Shown one piece after another: positions 1 through 8,269 of a stretch of 64,000 nucleotides of DNA. The notes beneath the pieces are model-generated. The model was given only the letters and a program-made list of their open reading frames with translations. It ran no database searches and was not told the origin of the DNA. The position numbers were made by a program, and so were the translations under genes. The stretch is taken from assembly GCF_003062295.1 (NCBI RefSeq), contig NZ_PYCN01000009.1, positions 186,001-250,000 of the forward strand. Direction: 5' to 3'. The DNA comes from Bradyrhizobium algeriense (lineage in GTDB: Bacteria > Pseudomonadota > Alphaproteobacteria > Rhizobiales > Xanthobacteraceae). Within the stretch, counting starts at the first letter, position 1. Every line of letters starts with the position of its first letter.

Positions 1-2
1 AA

Positions 3-998
3 CTGCTGGGTCCGCGCAGCCTCGAATCTATCAGGGAGGCCGGATTGGCGACGCTCGCGCCGCCGCCCGAGCGGCACGCGACCTATGATCGGCTGTTCGA
101 CCTCCATTTCCTCGGCAGTGAAGCGATCGATCATGCGGGCGCGCAAGACGAGGAAGTCGTTCGCCTGCAGGAGGAAGGACGCGGCGAGGACGAAACATTG
201 CTCGCCGACGAAGCCAAAGAGTCCGGACTTGCCGCCGCCCGCGCCGAGGCGCTGGTCGAACGCCGCTTCGCGCCGAGCCAAACCGCCGATGCCCTGCGCC
301 GGCTCTCGCGCGAGGCCCCTGCCCGACTGCCACGGCGGCGCGGCCACCGGCGCATGCGCGCCCGCCGCGGCCCCTGGGCCGATCTGCGCCGCACCCTGCG
401 CGAGAGCGTGCGCAACGACGGCGAGGTGCTGCGGCTCGGGCGGCTGAAACGGCGCGCTCGGCCGCGCAAGGTGTTGTTGCTGATCGACGTCTCCGGCTCG
501 ATGAAGGGGCGCACCGACGACAATATGAAGCTCGCGCATGCGCTGTCGCACGCGGCTCCCAATGTCGAGGTGTTCACCTTCGGTACCCGCCTCACCCGCG
601 TCACCCGCGCGCTCCGCCTCAAGCGCCGCGAGCAGGCGCTGTCGGCGGCCGCGCATCTGGTCAGCGATTGGGACGGCGGTACCCGGATCGGCGATGCGCT
701 GCAGGCGTTCCTGGCGGTGCCAAGATTCGGCAGCTATGCGCGCGGCGCCGCGGTCGTCATCGTCTCCGACGGCCTGGAGCGCGGCGATCCTTCTGCGTTG
801 CGTGACGCCGTCGCAAAATTGTCGCGACGCGCCTGGCGCCTGAGCTGGCTGACACCGCTCGCCGCCGGTCCCGGCTTTCAGCCGCAGACCGAAGCGCTGA
901 TCGCGATAAGGCGCTTCGTGGATGATCTGGTCGACGGCGGATCGTCAGCCGCGATCGTTTCGCACGTTCTCTCGCTTGGACAAAGGAAGGCCGCGTGA
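3..998 (+). CDS. VWA domain protein, CoxE-like (5' end outside window)
   Basis: The C-terminal half carries a von Willebrand A domain with a MIDAS motif (IDVSGSMKG), as in CoxE-type proteins that work with MoxR AAA ATPases in maturing CO-dehydrogenase-like molybdoenzymes. The frame is open to the first bases of the window, and the residues before the first good start read LLGPRSLESIREAGLATLAP, leading into the family-like stretch ATYDRLFDLHF. I therefore treat the gene as truncated by the window edge. The TTG at 45 has an AGGGAGG ahead of it but lies inside this conserved stretch. The stop overlaps the GTG start of the next gene, so the two are translationally coupled. The role is inferred from the family; the partner ATPase would lie upstream and cannot be seen. 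Confidence 0.8.
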   Translation: MLGPRSLESIREAGLATLAPPPERHATYDRLFDLHFLGSEAIDHAGAQDEEVVRLQEEGRGEDETLLADEAKESGLAAARAEALVERRFAPSQTADALRRLSREAPARLPRRRGHRRMRARRGPWADLRRTLRESVRNDGEVLRLGRLKRRARPRKVLLLIDVSGSMKGRTDDNMKLAHALSHAAPNVEVFTFGTRLTRVTRALRLKRREQALSAAAHLVSDWDGGTRIGDALQAFLAVPRFGSYARGAAVVIVSDGLERGDPSALRDAVAKLSRRAWRLSWLTPLAAGPGFQPQTEALIAIRRFVDDLVDGGSSAAIVSHVLSLGQRKAA

Positions 999-1885
999 CC
1001 GAAATCGTCGATGCCCATCATCATATCTGGCGTCAGGCCGATCTGCCCTGGCTGAGCGGCCCGATGCAGCCGCGCATCTTCGGTCCCTATGAGCCGATCC
1101 GGCGCGACTATCCGATCCAGGAGTATCTCGATGATCTCGCAGGCTCCGGCGTGACGCGGTCGGTCTATGTGCAAACCAACTGGGCCAACGATCGTTTCGA
1201 GGACGAAACCGCCTGGGTGCAGGAGACCGCGAAGGATCATGGCTGGCCGCACGCCATTGTCTCCTATGCCGACTTCAACGTCGACGACGTCCGTCCGCAA
1301 CTGGATCGTCTGGCGCACTATCCCTTGGTGCGCGGCGTGCGCATGCAGCTGCACTGGCACGAAAACCCTCTCTATCGCTTCGCGGCCCGGCCTGACCTCT
1401 GCGCCGATCCAAACATCCGGCGCAACGTCGCGCGGCTCGCCGACTATGGTTTCAGCTTCGACCTGCAGGTGTTCGCGCTGCAGATGGCCGATGCGGCCAG
1501 ACTTGCCGAAGCCTGTCCTGACGTGACCTTCATCCTGCAGCATGCCGGCATGCTGGAAGACCTTTCGCCGCAGGGCCAATCCGCCTGGCGCGGTGGAATG
1601 ATGCGGCTTGCGGCCTGCCCGAATGTCGTCTCAAAGCTTTCCGGCCTCGGCACCTTCATCCACCGCAACGATCCGGCCCACGTCGCCGGCGTCCTCGCCG
1701 ACACGGTGACGATCTTCGGTGCCGATCGCTGCCTGTTCGGCTCCAATTTTCCGATCGAAAAACTTTGGACCAGCTATCGCGAACTGGTGGACGCCTATCT
1801 CGCCGCGACCGCACATCTTCGCGCGGACCAGCGCGATGCCGTTCTGCGAACAACCGCGATGCGCGTTTATCGGCTGGGAATTTAA
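995..1885 (+). CDS. Amidohydrolase family 2 protein (COG3618, lactonase-like)
   Basis: A 296-residue TIM-barrel metal-dependent hydrolase of the amidohydrolase-2 group, which includes L-fuconolactonase and 2-pyrone-4,6-dicarboxylate lactonase. The N-terminal metal motif is VDAHHHIW (His8-His10). Near the C-terminus is FGSNFPIEKLW, with Asn251 where many relatives have an Asp. The GTG start overlaps the upstream stop (GTGA) and follows AAAGGAAGG. It is the first of three consecutive genes from unrelated lactonase or hydrolase folds. The substrate cannot be read from the sequence; hydrolysis of a lactone from sugar or aromatic breakdown is the most likely role. Confidence 0.85.
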   Translation: MTEIVDAHHHIWRQADLPWLSGPMQPRIFGPYEPIRRDYPIQEYLDDLAGSGVTRSVYVQTNWANDRFEDETAWVQETAKDHGWPHAIVSYADFNVDDVRPQLDRLAHYPLVRGVRMQLHWHENPLYRFAARPDLCADPNIRRNVARLADYGFSFDLQVFALQMADAARLAEACPDVTFILQHAGMLEDLSPQGQSAWRGGMMRLAACPNVVSKLSGLGTFIHRNDPAHVAGVLADTVTIFGADRCLFGSNFPIEKLWTSYRELVDAYLAATAHLRADQRDAVLRTTAMRVYRLGI

Positions 1886-1915
1886 GCGAACAAGAGAATT
1901 CGGGGAGAGAGACAT

Positions 1916-2764
1916 ATGCCGCTTGAAATCAAGATTTTGGACTATGGCGATATCGAACTGGAATCGAGTTTTCTCGTGCTCGGCCGTGATTGCGGCCGCA
2001 CCCGCCGTGTCCTGACGCTAGGCTTTTTGATCGTTGGCGGCCCCTATCCCGTCGTGGTCGACACTGGTTACCGCTCCAATCAAATCATGGAAACGCTGGG
2101 CATGCGCGGGCTTCAGTTTCATGAGAACATGATCGAGAACCAGCTCGCGCGCCACGGCGTGCGCATGGGCGACGTCCGCTATGTCTGCCACACCCATCTG
2201 CATATCGACCACGCCGGCAAGGACGATCTGTTTCCGATGAACACGACGGTCGTGCTCAACCGCAAGGAGCTGGAATATTCCGTGTCCGGATTGATGCATC
2301 CGCAGTATCCGGCGCCCGACATCAAGCACCTGATCGATCGCCTGCACACCAGGAGCGCGCTGCGTTTCCTCGATCTCGAAGTGACCGGCCCGATCGAGCT
2401 GATGCCCGGCGTCCATTGCGAAGCCGCCAACGCCCACACCGAAGGCTCGATGAACATACACGTTCACACCGCCGACGGCATCGCCACCATCTGCGGCGAC
2501 GTGATCTACGATTTCAATGACCAGATCGTCACGCCCTTCAACGAGATCCACGACGCCGAGCCGCGCACGACCGGCAATCACGGCACCAGCAAGCGCGCCG
2601 AAAAAGCGGCGATCAAAAAACTCCTGAGCAACTCACGCTACCTGCTCCCGGTCCACGACCGGCCGGCCAAGATCGAAGGCGGCATGGTGGTCGGCCGGCT
2701 GCACGACCAGGTGCCCGGCCCCGTGGTTCAGAGCCTGCCCCAGCGCAACTGGTTCCCGGCCTGA
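1916..2764 (+). CDS. Metallo-beta-lactamase fold hydrolase, N-acyl homoserine lactonase type
   Basis: 282 residues with the complete dinuclear zinc motif HTHLHIDH (His94, His96, Asp98, His99), a downstream His in EAANAHTEGS, an Asp in CGDVIYD and a C-terminal His in LLPVHDRP. This is the AttM/AiiA-like arrangement used by lactonases that open acyl-homoserine lactones, although many relatives act on other lactones. The ATG follows GGGGAGAGAGAC. It lies 30 bp after the amidohydrolase gene on the same strand, so it probably shares its transcript. Quorum quenching is possible but the operon context fits catabolism equally well. Confidence 0.85.
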   Translation: MPLEIKILDYGDIELESSFLVLGRDCGRTRRVLTLGFLIVGGPYPVVVDTGYRSNQIMETLGMRGLQFHENMIENQLARHGVRMGDVRYVCHTHLHIDHAGKDDLFPMNTTVVLNRKELEYSVSGLMHPQYPAPDIKHLIDRLHTRSALRFLDLEVTGPIELMPGVHCEAANAHTEGSMNIHVHTADGIATICGDVIYDFNDQIVTPFNEIHDAEPRTTGNHGTSKRAEKAAIKKLLSNSRYLLPVHDRPAKIEGGMVVGRLHDQVPGPVVQSLPQRNWFPA

Positions 2765-2783
2765 GCGCTGAAAGGACGGACCG

Positions 2784-4361
2784 ATGACGCATGTCACGCT
2801 GCGCCCGGACTTCGAAACCCTGATCGACCCCTATGCGCCGGTCGGCCAGGTCGGCACGGGTTTTGACTTCACGGAGGGCCCGATCTGGCATCCGATCCAT
2901 CACTATCTGCTATTCTCCGACATGCCGGCCGATGTGCGCCGGCGATGGGACGCCAAGCGCGGCGTCGTCGAGGTCAAGCGTCCGTCGAACAAATGCAACG
3001 GCATGACCTATGACGCGGAGCTCAATCTCATTGTCTGCGAGCACGCCACCTCATCATTGATCCGCGAGCGGCCCGACGGAAGGCGCGAGGTGATCGCCTC
3101 GCATTTCGAAAATCAGGAACTCAACAGCCCGAACGATGTCTGCGTGCATTCGAACGGCGCGATCTATTTCAGCGATCCCTGGTATGGCCGCATGCCGGTC
3201 TACGGCGTCGAACGGCCACGCCAGCTCGGCTTCCAGGGTGTCTACCGCGTCCCGCCCGGCGGCGGTCCACCGAAACTTGTCGTCGACCGCCATCTGTTCG
3301 ATCAGCCGAACGGCCTATGCTTCTCGCCTGATGAACGCCTGCTTCACGTCAACGACACCACGCAGGCGCTGATCCGCGTCTTCGATGTCGAGGCCGATGG
3401 ATCGCTCACCAATGCGCGCGTTTTCGCCAGCGGCATTCGCTCCGAGCTCGAGCCCGGCCTGCCCGACGGGATGAAGTGCGACCAGCGCGGCAATGTCTGG
3501 GTCACCGCGCCCGGCGGCGTCTGGGTATATTCTCCCGCCGGCGAATTGCTCGGCAAGGTGCGCGTGCCCGAACTCGTCGCCAATCTCGCCTGGGGCGGCG
3601 CTGACTTTCGCACGCTCTACTTGACCGCCACCCACTCGGTTTATGCGATCCCGGTCAAGGCCGGACCGCGCCACGAACCCTATATGAGCGGCCGCGCTTC
3701 GACCGGCCCCGAGACCGGCTCCGCCCCGCCTGCCGCGCCTCAATTGGCTAGTGGCGACATGCAGCTCGATCCGCGTCGCTGCGCGATGATCATTCAGGAT
3801 CTGCAGAACGACGTGATCATGGAAGGCGGCGCGTTCGCCGATTCCGGCTCGCCTGCGCACGCGCGCCAGCAGCGGGTGGTCGATAATGTCCGCCGCCTCG
3901 CCGAGGCGGCGCGGGCGCGCGGCGTCATCATCATCCATGTCTGGTTCATCGTCGAGCCGGGCGCGCCCGGCGTCACGCTCAACGCGCCGCTGTTCGAAGG
4001 GCTGGTCGATAGTAATGCGATGGTGCGCGGAAGCTGGGGCGCGGCCCCGGTTCCAGGGCTCGAGCCGCGCGCCGGCGATTTCATCGTCGAGAAGATGCGG
4101 ATGAGCGCCTGGGAAGGCACGCGGCTGGAGACCATCCTCAAGGCGACCGGCCGTGACATGATCATCAACACCGGCGCCTGGACCAACATGTCGATCGAGC
4201 ACACCGCGCGCACCGGCGCCGACAAGGGCTACTTCATGATCGTGCCGGAAGACTGCTGCTCGACCATGAACGCCGACTGGCACAACGCCTCCATCAATTT
4301 TGCGATGCAGAACGTTGCCGTCGTCACCAACGCCGATGCGGTCATCAGGGGATTGGGATGA
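2784..4361 (+). CDS. Fusion: SMP-30/gluconolactonase domain + isochorismatase-like hydrolase domain
   Basis: 525 residues in two parts. Residues about 1-300 form an SMP-30/gluconolactonase beta-propeller (FTEGPIWH, NSPNDVCVHSNGAIYFSDPW, GLPDGMKCD). A proline/alanine-rich linker leads to residues about 330-525, an isochorismatase-like cysteine-hydrolase domain with the conserved Asp (IIQDLQND, Asp339) and Lys (VEKMRMSAWEGT, Lys437). The nucleophile position reads TNMSIEHTAR, so Ser470 stands where the family usually has Cys. Both domains belong to families that hydrolyse lactones or amide/ether bonds. Located 19 bp after the lactonase gene, with AAAGGA ahead of the ATG. The fusion is continuous with no sign of frameshift. 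Confidence 0.85.
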   Translation: MTHVTLRPDFETLIDPYAPVGQVGTGFDFTEGPIWHPIHHYLLFSDMPADVRRRWDAKRGVVEVKRPSNKCNGMTYDAELNLIVCEHATSSLIRERPDGRREVIASHFENQELNSPNDVCVHSNGAIYFSDPWYGRMPVYGVERPRQLGFQGVYRVPPGGGPPKLVVDRHLFDQPNGLCFSPDERLLHVNDTTQALIRVFDVEADGSLTNARVFASGIRSELEPGLPDGMKCDQRGNVWVTAPGGVWVYSPAGELLGKVRVPELVANLAWGGADFRTLYLTATHSVYAIPVKAGPRHEPYMSGRASTGPETGSAPPAAPQLASGDMQLDPRRCAMIIQDLQNDVIMEGGAFADSGSPAHARQQRVVDNVRRLAEAARARGVIIIHVWFIVEPGAPGVTLNAPLFEGLVDSNAMVRGSWGAAPVPGLEPRAGDFIVEKMRMSAWEGTRLETILKATGRDMIINTGAWTNMSIEHTARTGADKGYFMIVPEDCCSTMNADWHNASINFAMQNVAVVTNADAVIRGLG

Positions 4362-4374
4362 ACAGAGCGCGGCC

Positions 4375-5001
4375 ATGCCAAAACTCTTTCACCTGAGCTG
4401 CTCGCCGCGCGCAGACTCGGAATCCTCCGCCGGCGCGCGCATCTTTGTTGACCGCTTCCATCAAGCACGGCCGGACTGGGACATCGACGTGATGAACCTG
4501 TGGCGGGATCACATGCCGGAATTCGAGGGTTATGTACTGGAGGCCAAATATGCCCGCCTCGGCGGGCGGGCGTTCACGGATTCGCAGCGCGACGCGTTTG
4601 CGATCACGGAGCGCATCGCGCTTCGGTTCGCGCTCGCCGACCGTGTTCTAATTTCGACACCGATGTGGAATTTTGGCATTCCCTACAAGCTGAAACAATG
4701 GATCGACGTCATCACGCAGCCCGGGCTGGCGTTCCGCTACGATCCGGCGCAAGGGTACCTGCCGCTATTCAAGGACAGGCCGACAATCGTGATCCTGGCG
4801 AGTGGCAGCGATTTCATCACCGGCATGAATCGCGGCCGCATCGACATGGCGACACCCTATCTGCGCGAGGCGCTCCGCTTCATCGGCATAAGCGACGTGC
4901 GTTTCGTGCCGATCGGACCGACCACCGGGCCGCTCGAACCGATCCGCACCGCACGCGAAGGCGCACATCGGCGGCTGGCCGAGCTGGCCGCGCGATTCTG
5001 A
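4375..5001 (+). CDS. FMN-dependent NADH-azoreductase / quinone reductase family protein
   Basis: A flavodoxin-like fold protein of 208 residues. The start is taken as ATG 4375, where MPKLFHLSCSPR begins the first beta-strand and phosphate-binding loop; the frame extends upstream only into the preceding gene. The motif TPMWNFGIPYKLKQWID matches the AzoR active-site loop (P-M-x-N-F). These enzymes use NAD(P)H and FMN to reduce quinones, azo dyes or nitro compounds by two electrons. It begins 13 bp after the fusion gene and is probably part of the same operon. Confidence 0.85.
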   Translation: MPKLFHLSCSPRADSESSAGARIFVDRFHQARPDWDIDVMNLWRDHMPEFEGYVLEAKYARLGGRAFTDSQRDAFAITERIALRFALADRVLISTPMWNFGIPYKLKQWIDVITQPGLAFRYDPAQGYLPLFKDRPTIVILASGSDFITGMNRGRIDMATPYLREALRFIGISDVRFVPIGPTTGPLEPIRTAREGAHRRLAELAARF

Positions 5002-5073
5002 TCCTTAGGCTTGGCGGAACCGGAACATTTGCGGCTATAGTCGCTTACCCGGCTGCGCCGAAGGAGAACCCCG

Positions 5074-6087
5074 TTGAAGTGCTACGAGCTACAGGGACCG
5101 AGCGGAATCGATGGACTTGCCGTCGTCGACAAGCCCGTGCCGGCACCCGGTGAGAATGAGGTGCTGGTGCGGCTCAGGGCGGCAACGCTGAACTATCGCG
5201 ATCTTCTCACCGTCAAGGGCGGTTACGGTTCGCGTCAGAAATTTCCGCTTGTGCCGGTGTCCGACGGTGCGGGCGTCGTCGAACGGGTCGGCCCGGGCGT
5301 GCGGGAATTCGCGGCCGGCGACCGCGTCATCGGCAGTTTCTTCGAAAGCTGGATCGGCGGCGAACCGAGCGAAGCAAAGATGCGCGCAGCCCTCGGCGGC
5401 TCGGTGGAAGGCGTCCTCACCGAATATCGGATATTTCCGAAGCACGCGCTGGTCAGAACGCCGGAGCACCTCAGCGACGTCGAAGCCGCCGCGCTCCCCT
5501 GCGCCGGGCTCACGGCCTGGAGCGCGGTCGTCAAGCTCGGCGGCTTGAAACCCGGCCAGACCGTTCTGACACAAGGCACCGGCGGGGTATCCCTGTTTGC
5601 CATTCAGTTTGCGAAAATGTGCGGCGCGCGCGCCATCGCAACCTCGTCCAGCGATGCCAAGATCGAACGTCTCAAGCAGCTCGGCGCAGACTTTACATTG
5701 AACTACAAGGCGGCACCCGACTGGGGAAAGAAAGCCCGCGAATGGAGCGGCCACGGCGTCGACCTGGTCGTCGAGGTGGGCGGGGTCGGGACGCTGAACG
5801 AATCGATCAGGGCGACCAGGATCGGCGGCACGATCGCCTTTATCGGCGTGCTCGCCGGCCCGCCGCCGTCAGACCTGCGGCTGCCATTGATGGTCATGCA
5901 ACAGCAGCGGCTACAGGGCGTCACCGTCGGATCGGTCGAGGACCTCCAGGCGATGGCGAATGCCATCGCGGTTCATCGGATGAAGCCGGTGGTCGACAAG
6001 ATTTTTTCGTTCGATCAGGTGAAACAGGCGTTTGCCCATATGGAGAGCGGCGCGCATTTCGGGAAGGTGGCGATCGAGATCGGCTGA
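5074..6087 (+). CDS. Zinc-independent medium-chain dehydrogenase/quinone oxidoreductase
   Basis: 337 residues of the MDR superfamily: a GroES-like N-terminal half (NYRDLLTVKGGYG, VPVSDGAGVVERVG) and a Rossmann half with the nucleotide loop TQGTGGVSLFAIQFAK. The structural-zinc cysteine cluster is absent, as in quinone oxidoreductases. The start is TTG 5074, six bases after AAGGAGA. It reduces alkenals or quinones with NADPH or oxidises an alcohol; the sequence does not decide. It is the last gene of the first catabolic run and is followed by a non-coding stretch. Confidence 0.85.
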   Translation: MKCYELQGPSGIDGLAVVDKPVPAPGENEVLVRLRAATLNYRDLLTVKGGYGSRQKFPLVPVSDGAGVVERVGPGVREFAAGDRVIGSFFESWIGGEPSEAKMRAALGGSVEGVLTEYRIFPKHALVRTPEHLSDVEAAALPCAGLTAWSAVVKLGGLKPGQTVLTQGTGGVSLFAIQFAKMCGARAIATSSSDAKIERLKQLGADFTLNYKAAPDWGKKAREWSGHGVDLVVEVGGVGTLNESIRATRIGGTIAFIGVLAGPPPSDLRLPLMVMQQQRLQGVTVGSVEDLQAMANAIAVHRMKPVVDKIFSFDQVKQAFAHMESGAHFGKVAIEIG

Positions 6088-6465
6088 CCGCGACATTTCG
6101 TCATCGACAGCCAATTCCTGCGACTGGTTCCGCCGCAAGATTTTGCCGGGTTTTGAGCGCATTCGGGGATCAATCCCCGATGCTTATGGCCACAACTGGC
6201 AGCACGGCCTGTACAACTCTTGCTGGTTCCAGGAATTGCCTCCGTCACCATTAGGCTTTAAATACGTGTCAATTCGCCTCGTCGAAAACGGGCGCCGCCT
6301 GGCGCTCGCGAGAGCTCAACGGGATTACAACCGAGCTGGGCTCGCAGCCTTACGGAAAGCTTGAGGCCTGCCCCCTTCTATGGCGAGACATGTGAACCGG
6401 CTGTAAGCGAGACCACCAGCGCGAGAAATGATGCCGCCCGCGCGGAAGTTGCAGCGAGCAGCCGG
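6088..6465. other. Intergenic region with a GC-rich hairpin
   Basis: No convincing gene. Positions 6164-6179 form a perfect hairpin (CGGGGAT-CA-ATCCCCG) that is not followed by a T run, so it may be a weak terminator of the upstream operon or an operator. The reading frames here lack ribosome binding sites and family-like residues. The promoter of the export cassette presumably lies in the 3' part. Confidence 0.5.
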
Positions 6466-7539
6466 ATGGAAATGAAGATGACCGACGACAAGAGCAAATT
6501 GCTGAGATCGCTGACCATCGATCGAAGCGCCAGCAAGGTGGAGCGGCCGAAAAGCCGCTGGCTGCCGATCTCGGCTGCGATTGTCGCCTGCGTCGTCGCA
6601 TTCGCGGCCTTTGGCGCCTACGAGTTCCGCAGGCAGGACCCGCCAAAGGAGACCGCACCACAGATCGCACAGCAGTCCGCCGCGCAGCCACAGACACCTC
6701 AGCCGCCTGCACCGAATAACAAGGCGACCGGCAATCTGGCGGCTTCCGGCTATGTGGTGGCGCGCCGCAAGGCGACCGTTGCGGCCGAAATCACCGGCAA
6801 GGTGGTCGAGGTCTTCATCGACGAAGGCATGACGGTGACCGACGGTCAGGTCGTCGCCCGGCTCGATAGCGTGCTTGCCGAAAGGGATTATGAGCTGGCC
6901 CGCTCTCGCGTCGAGACGGCCGATGCCGCGGTCGCCGCGATCACCGCCGATCTGGAGGATGCGACCCGGATCATGTCGCGCGTGCAAACCCTGTCGCAAA
7001 AAAATTTCGCGACCGAGGCCGACCTGACCAAGGCACAGGCCCGGGTCGGCGTGCTCAGCGCGCAATTGCGCCAGGCGCAGTCGCAATTCGAGACCGCCAG
7101 GATCGACGCCAAGCGCAGCGCCTCGATGCTCGACAAGCATCAGATCCGCGCGCCGTTCGCCGGCGTCGTCATCGACCGCAGCGCGCAGCCCGGCGAGATG
7201 ATTTCACCGATGTCGGTCGGCGGCTACACCCGCACCGGTATCTGCACCATCGTCGACATGGATTCGATCGAAATCGAAGTCGACGTCAACGAGGCCTTCA
7301 TCGGCCGCGTCGCTCCCGGCGGCGCCGTGAACGCGATGCTGGATGCCTATCCGGACTGGACCATTCCCGCCTCTGTCATCGCGATCGTGCCGACTGCGAA
7401 CCGCGAGAAGGCCACGGTGAAGGTTCGCATCCGCTTCGAAAAGAAAGACCCCCGCATCCTGCCCGACATGGCGGTGAAGGTGAACTTCCTAGGCGATGCC
7501 AAGACAAAGGGCGCCGCTGAAACCACCGCCGCGAACTAG
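6466..7539 (+). CDS. HlyD/RND-family periplasmic adaptor subunit of an ABC exporter
   Basis: Membrane-fusion protein. It has a short cytoplasmic N-terminus, one membrane segment (WLPISAAIVACVVAFAAFGA), a Pro/Gln-rich linker, a split biotinyl-lipoyl domain (ASGYVVARRKATVAAEITGK and QIRAPFAGVVIDRSAQPGEM), a coiled-coil hairpin between them rich in Ala/Gln/Arg, and a beta-barrel end. It bridges an inner-membrane pump to the periplasm. It leads a four-gene set with the ATPase 31 bp downstream. The exact start is uncertain: ATGs at 6466, 6472 and 6478 are all close together, and a TTG at 6361 is less likely. Confidence 0.85.
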   Translation: MEMKMTDDKSKLLRSLTIDRSASKVERPKSRWLPISAAIVACVVAFAAFGAYEFRRQDPPKETAPQIAQQSAAQPQTPQPPAPNNKATGNLAASGYVVARRKATVAAEITGKVVEVFIDEGMTVTDGQVVARLDSVLAERDYELARSRVETADAAVAAITADLEDATRIMSRVQTLSQKNFATEADLTKAQARVGVLSAQLRQAQSQFETARIDAKRSASMLDKHQIRAPFAGVVIDRSAQPGEMISPMSVGGYTRTGICTIVDMDSIEIEVDVNEAFIGRVAPGGAVNAMLDAYPDWTIPASVIAIVPTANREKATVKVRIRFEKKDPRILPDMAVKVNFLGDAKTKGAAETTAAN

Positions 7540-7570
7540 CATCCAGCCGGAATCCCTGGAGGAGACAAGC

Positions 7571-8269
7571 GTGACAGCCGAGCATCCGATGGTTCGCCTT
7601 ACCGGCGTAGCTAAGCGTTTCACCAAGGGCAAGGAAACGATCTCGATCTTCGATCATCTTGATCTTGCGATCCCCCGAGGTGATTTCATTGCCGTCATGG
7701 GGCCGTCCGGTTCGGGCAAGACGACGCTGCTCAATTTGCTGGGCGGTATCGATCGCGCCGACGCCGGCGAGATTGCGGTTGCGGACCACCGCATCGACGG
7801 TCTCTCCGAGGGTGAACTCGCCGCCTGGCGCGCCGCCAATATCGGCTTCATCTTCCAGTTCTACAATCTGATGCCGATGCTGACCGCGGCGCAGAACGTC
7901 GAACTGCCGCTGTTGCTCACCAAATTGCGGAGCAAGGAGCGCGCCGAGCGTGTTCACACCGCGCTTTCCGTGGTCGGGCTCGCCGACCGCATCAAGCACC
8001 GTCCGCGCGAAATGTCGGGCGGCCAGCAGCAGCGCGTCGCCATTGCGCGCGCCATCGTCTCCGATCCGAACCTGTTGCTGTGCGACGAGCCGACCGGCGA
8101 TCTCGACCGGCAATCCGCCGACGAGATTCTCTCGATCCTGCAACTGCTCAACGGCGAACTCGGCAAAACCATCGTGATGGTGACGCATGACCCCGCCGCA
8201 GCAAACTACGCCAAGCGTGTTCTGCATCTCGACAAGGGCCGTTTCGTCGAACGGGAGCTTGCCGCGTGA
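7571..8269 (+). CDS. ABC transporter ATP-binding protein, MacB/LolD type
   Basis: ATPase of 232 residues with Walker A GPSGSGKTT, Q-loop (IFQFYNLM), signature SGGQQQRVAIARA, Walker B LLLCDEPTGDLD and the switch His in VTHD. The DEPTGDLD form is typical of the LolD/MacB/FtsE group, which pairs with FtsX-type permeases, as found next door. The start is GTG 7571 after CTGGAGGAGAC, rather than upstream codons that overlap the adaptor gene. The stop overlaps the GTG of the permease gene (GTGA), indicating coupled translation. Confidence 0.9.
   Translation: MTAEHPMVRLTGVAKRFTKGKETISIFDHLDLAIPRGDFIAVMGPSGSGKTTLLNLLGGIDRADAGEIAVADHRIDGLSEGELAAWRAANIGFIFQFYNLMPMLTAAQNVELPLLLTKLRSKERAERVHTALSVVGLADRIKHRPREMSGGQQQRVAIARAIVSDPNLLLCDEPTGDLDRQSADEILSILQLLNGELGKTIVMVTHDPAAANYAKRVLHLDKGRFVERELAA

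Noticed and set aside
45..998. TTG at 45 with a good AGGGAGG as the start of the VWA gene
   Set aside because: The residues encoded upstream of it continue the family-like sequence to the edge of the window, so the gene is most likely truncated and the site fortuitous.
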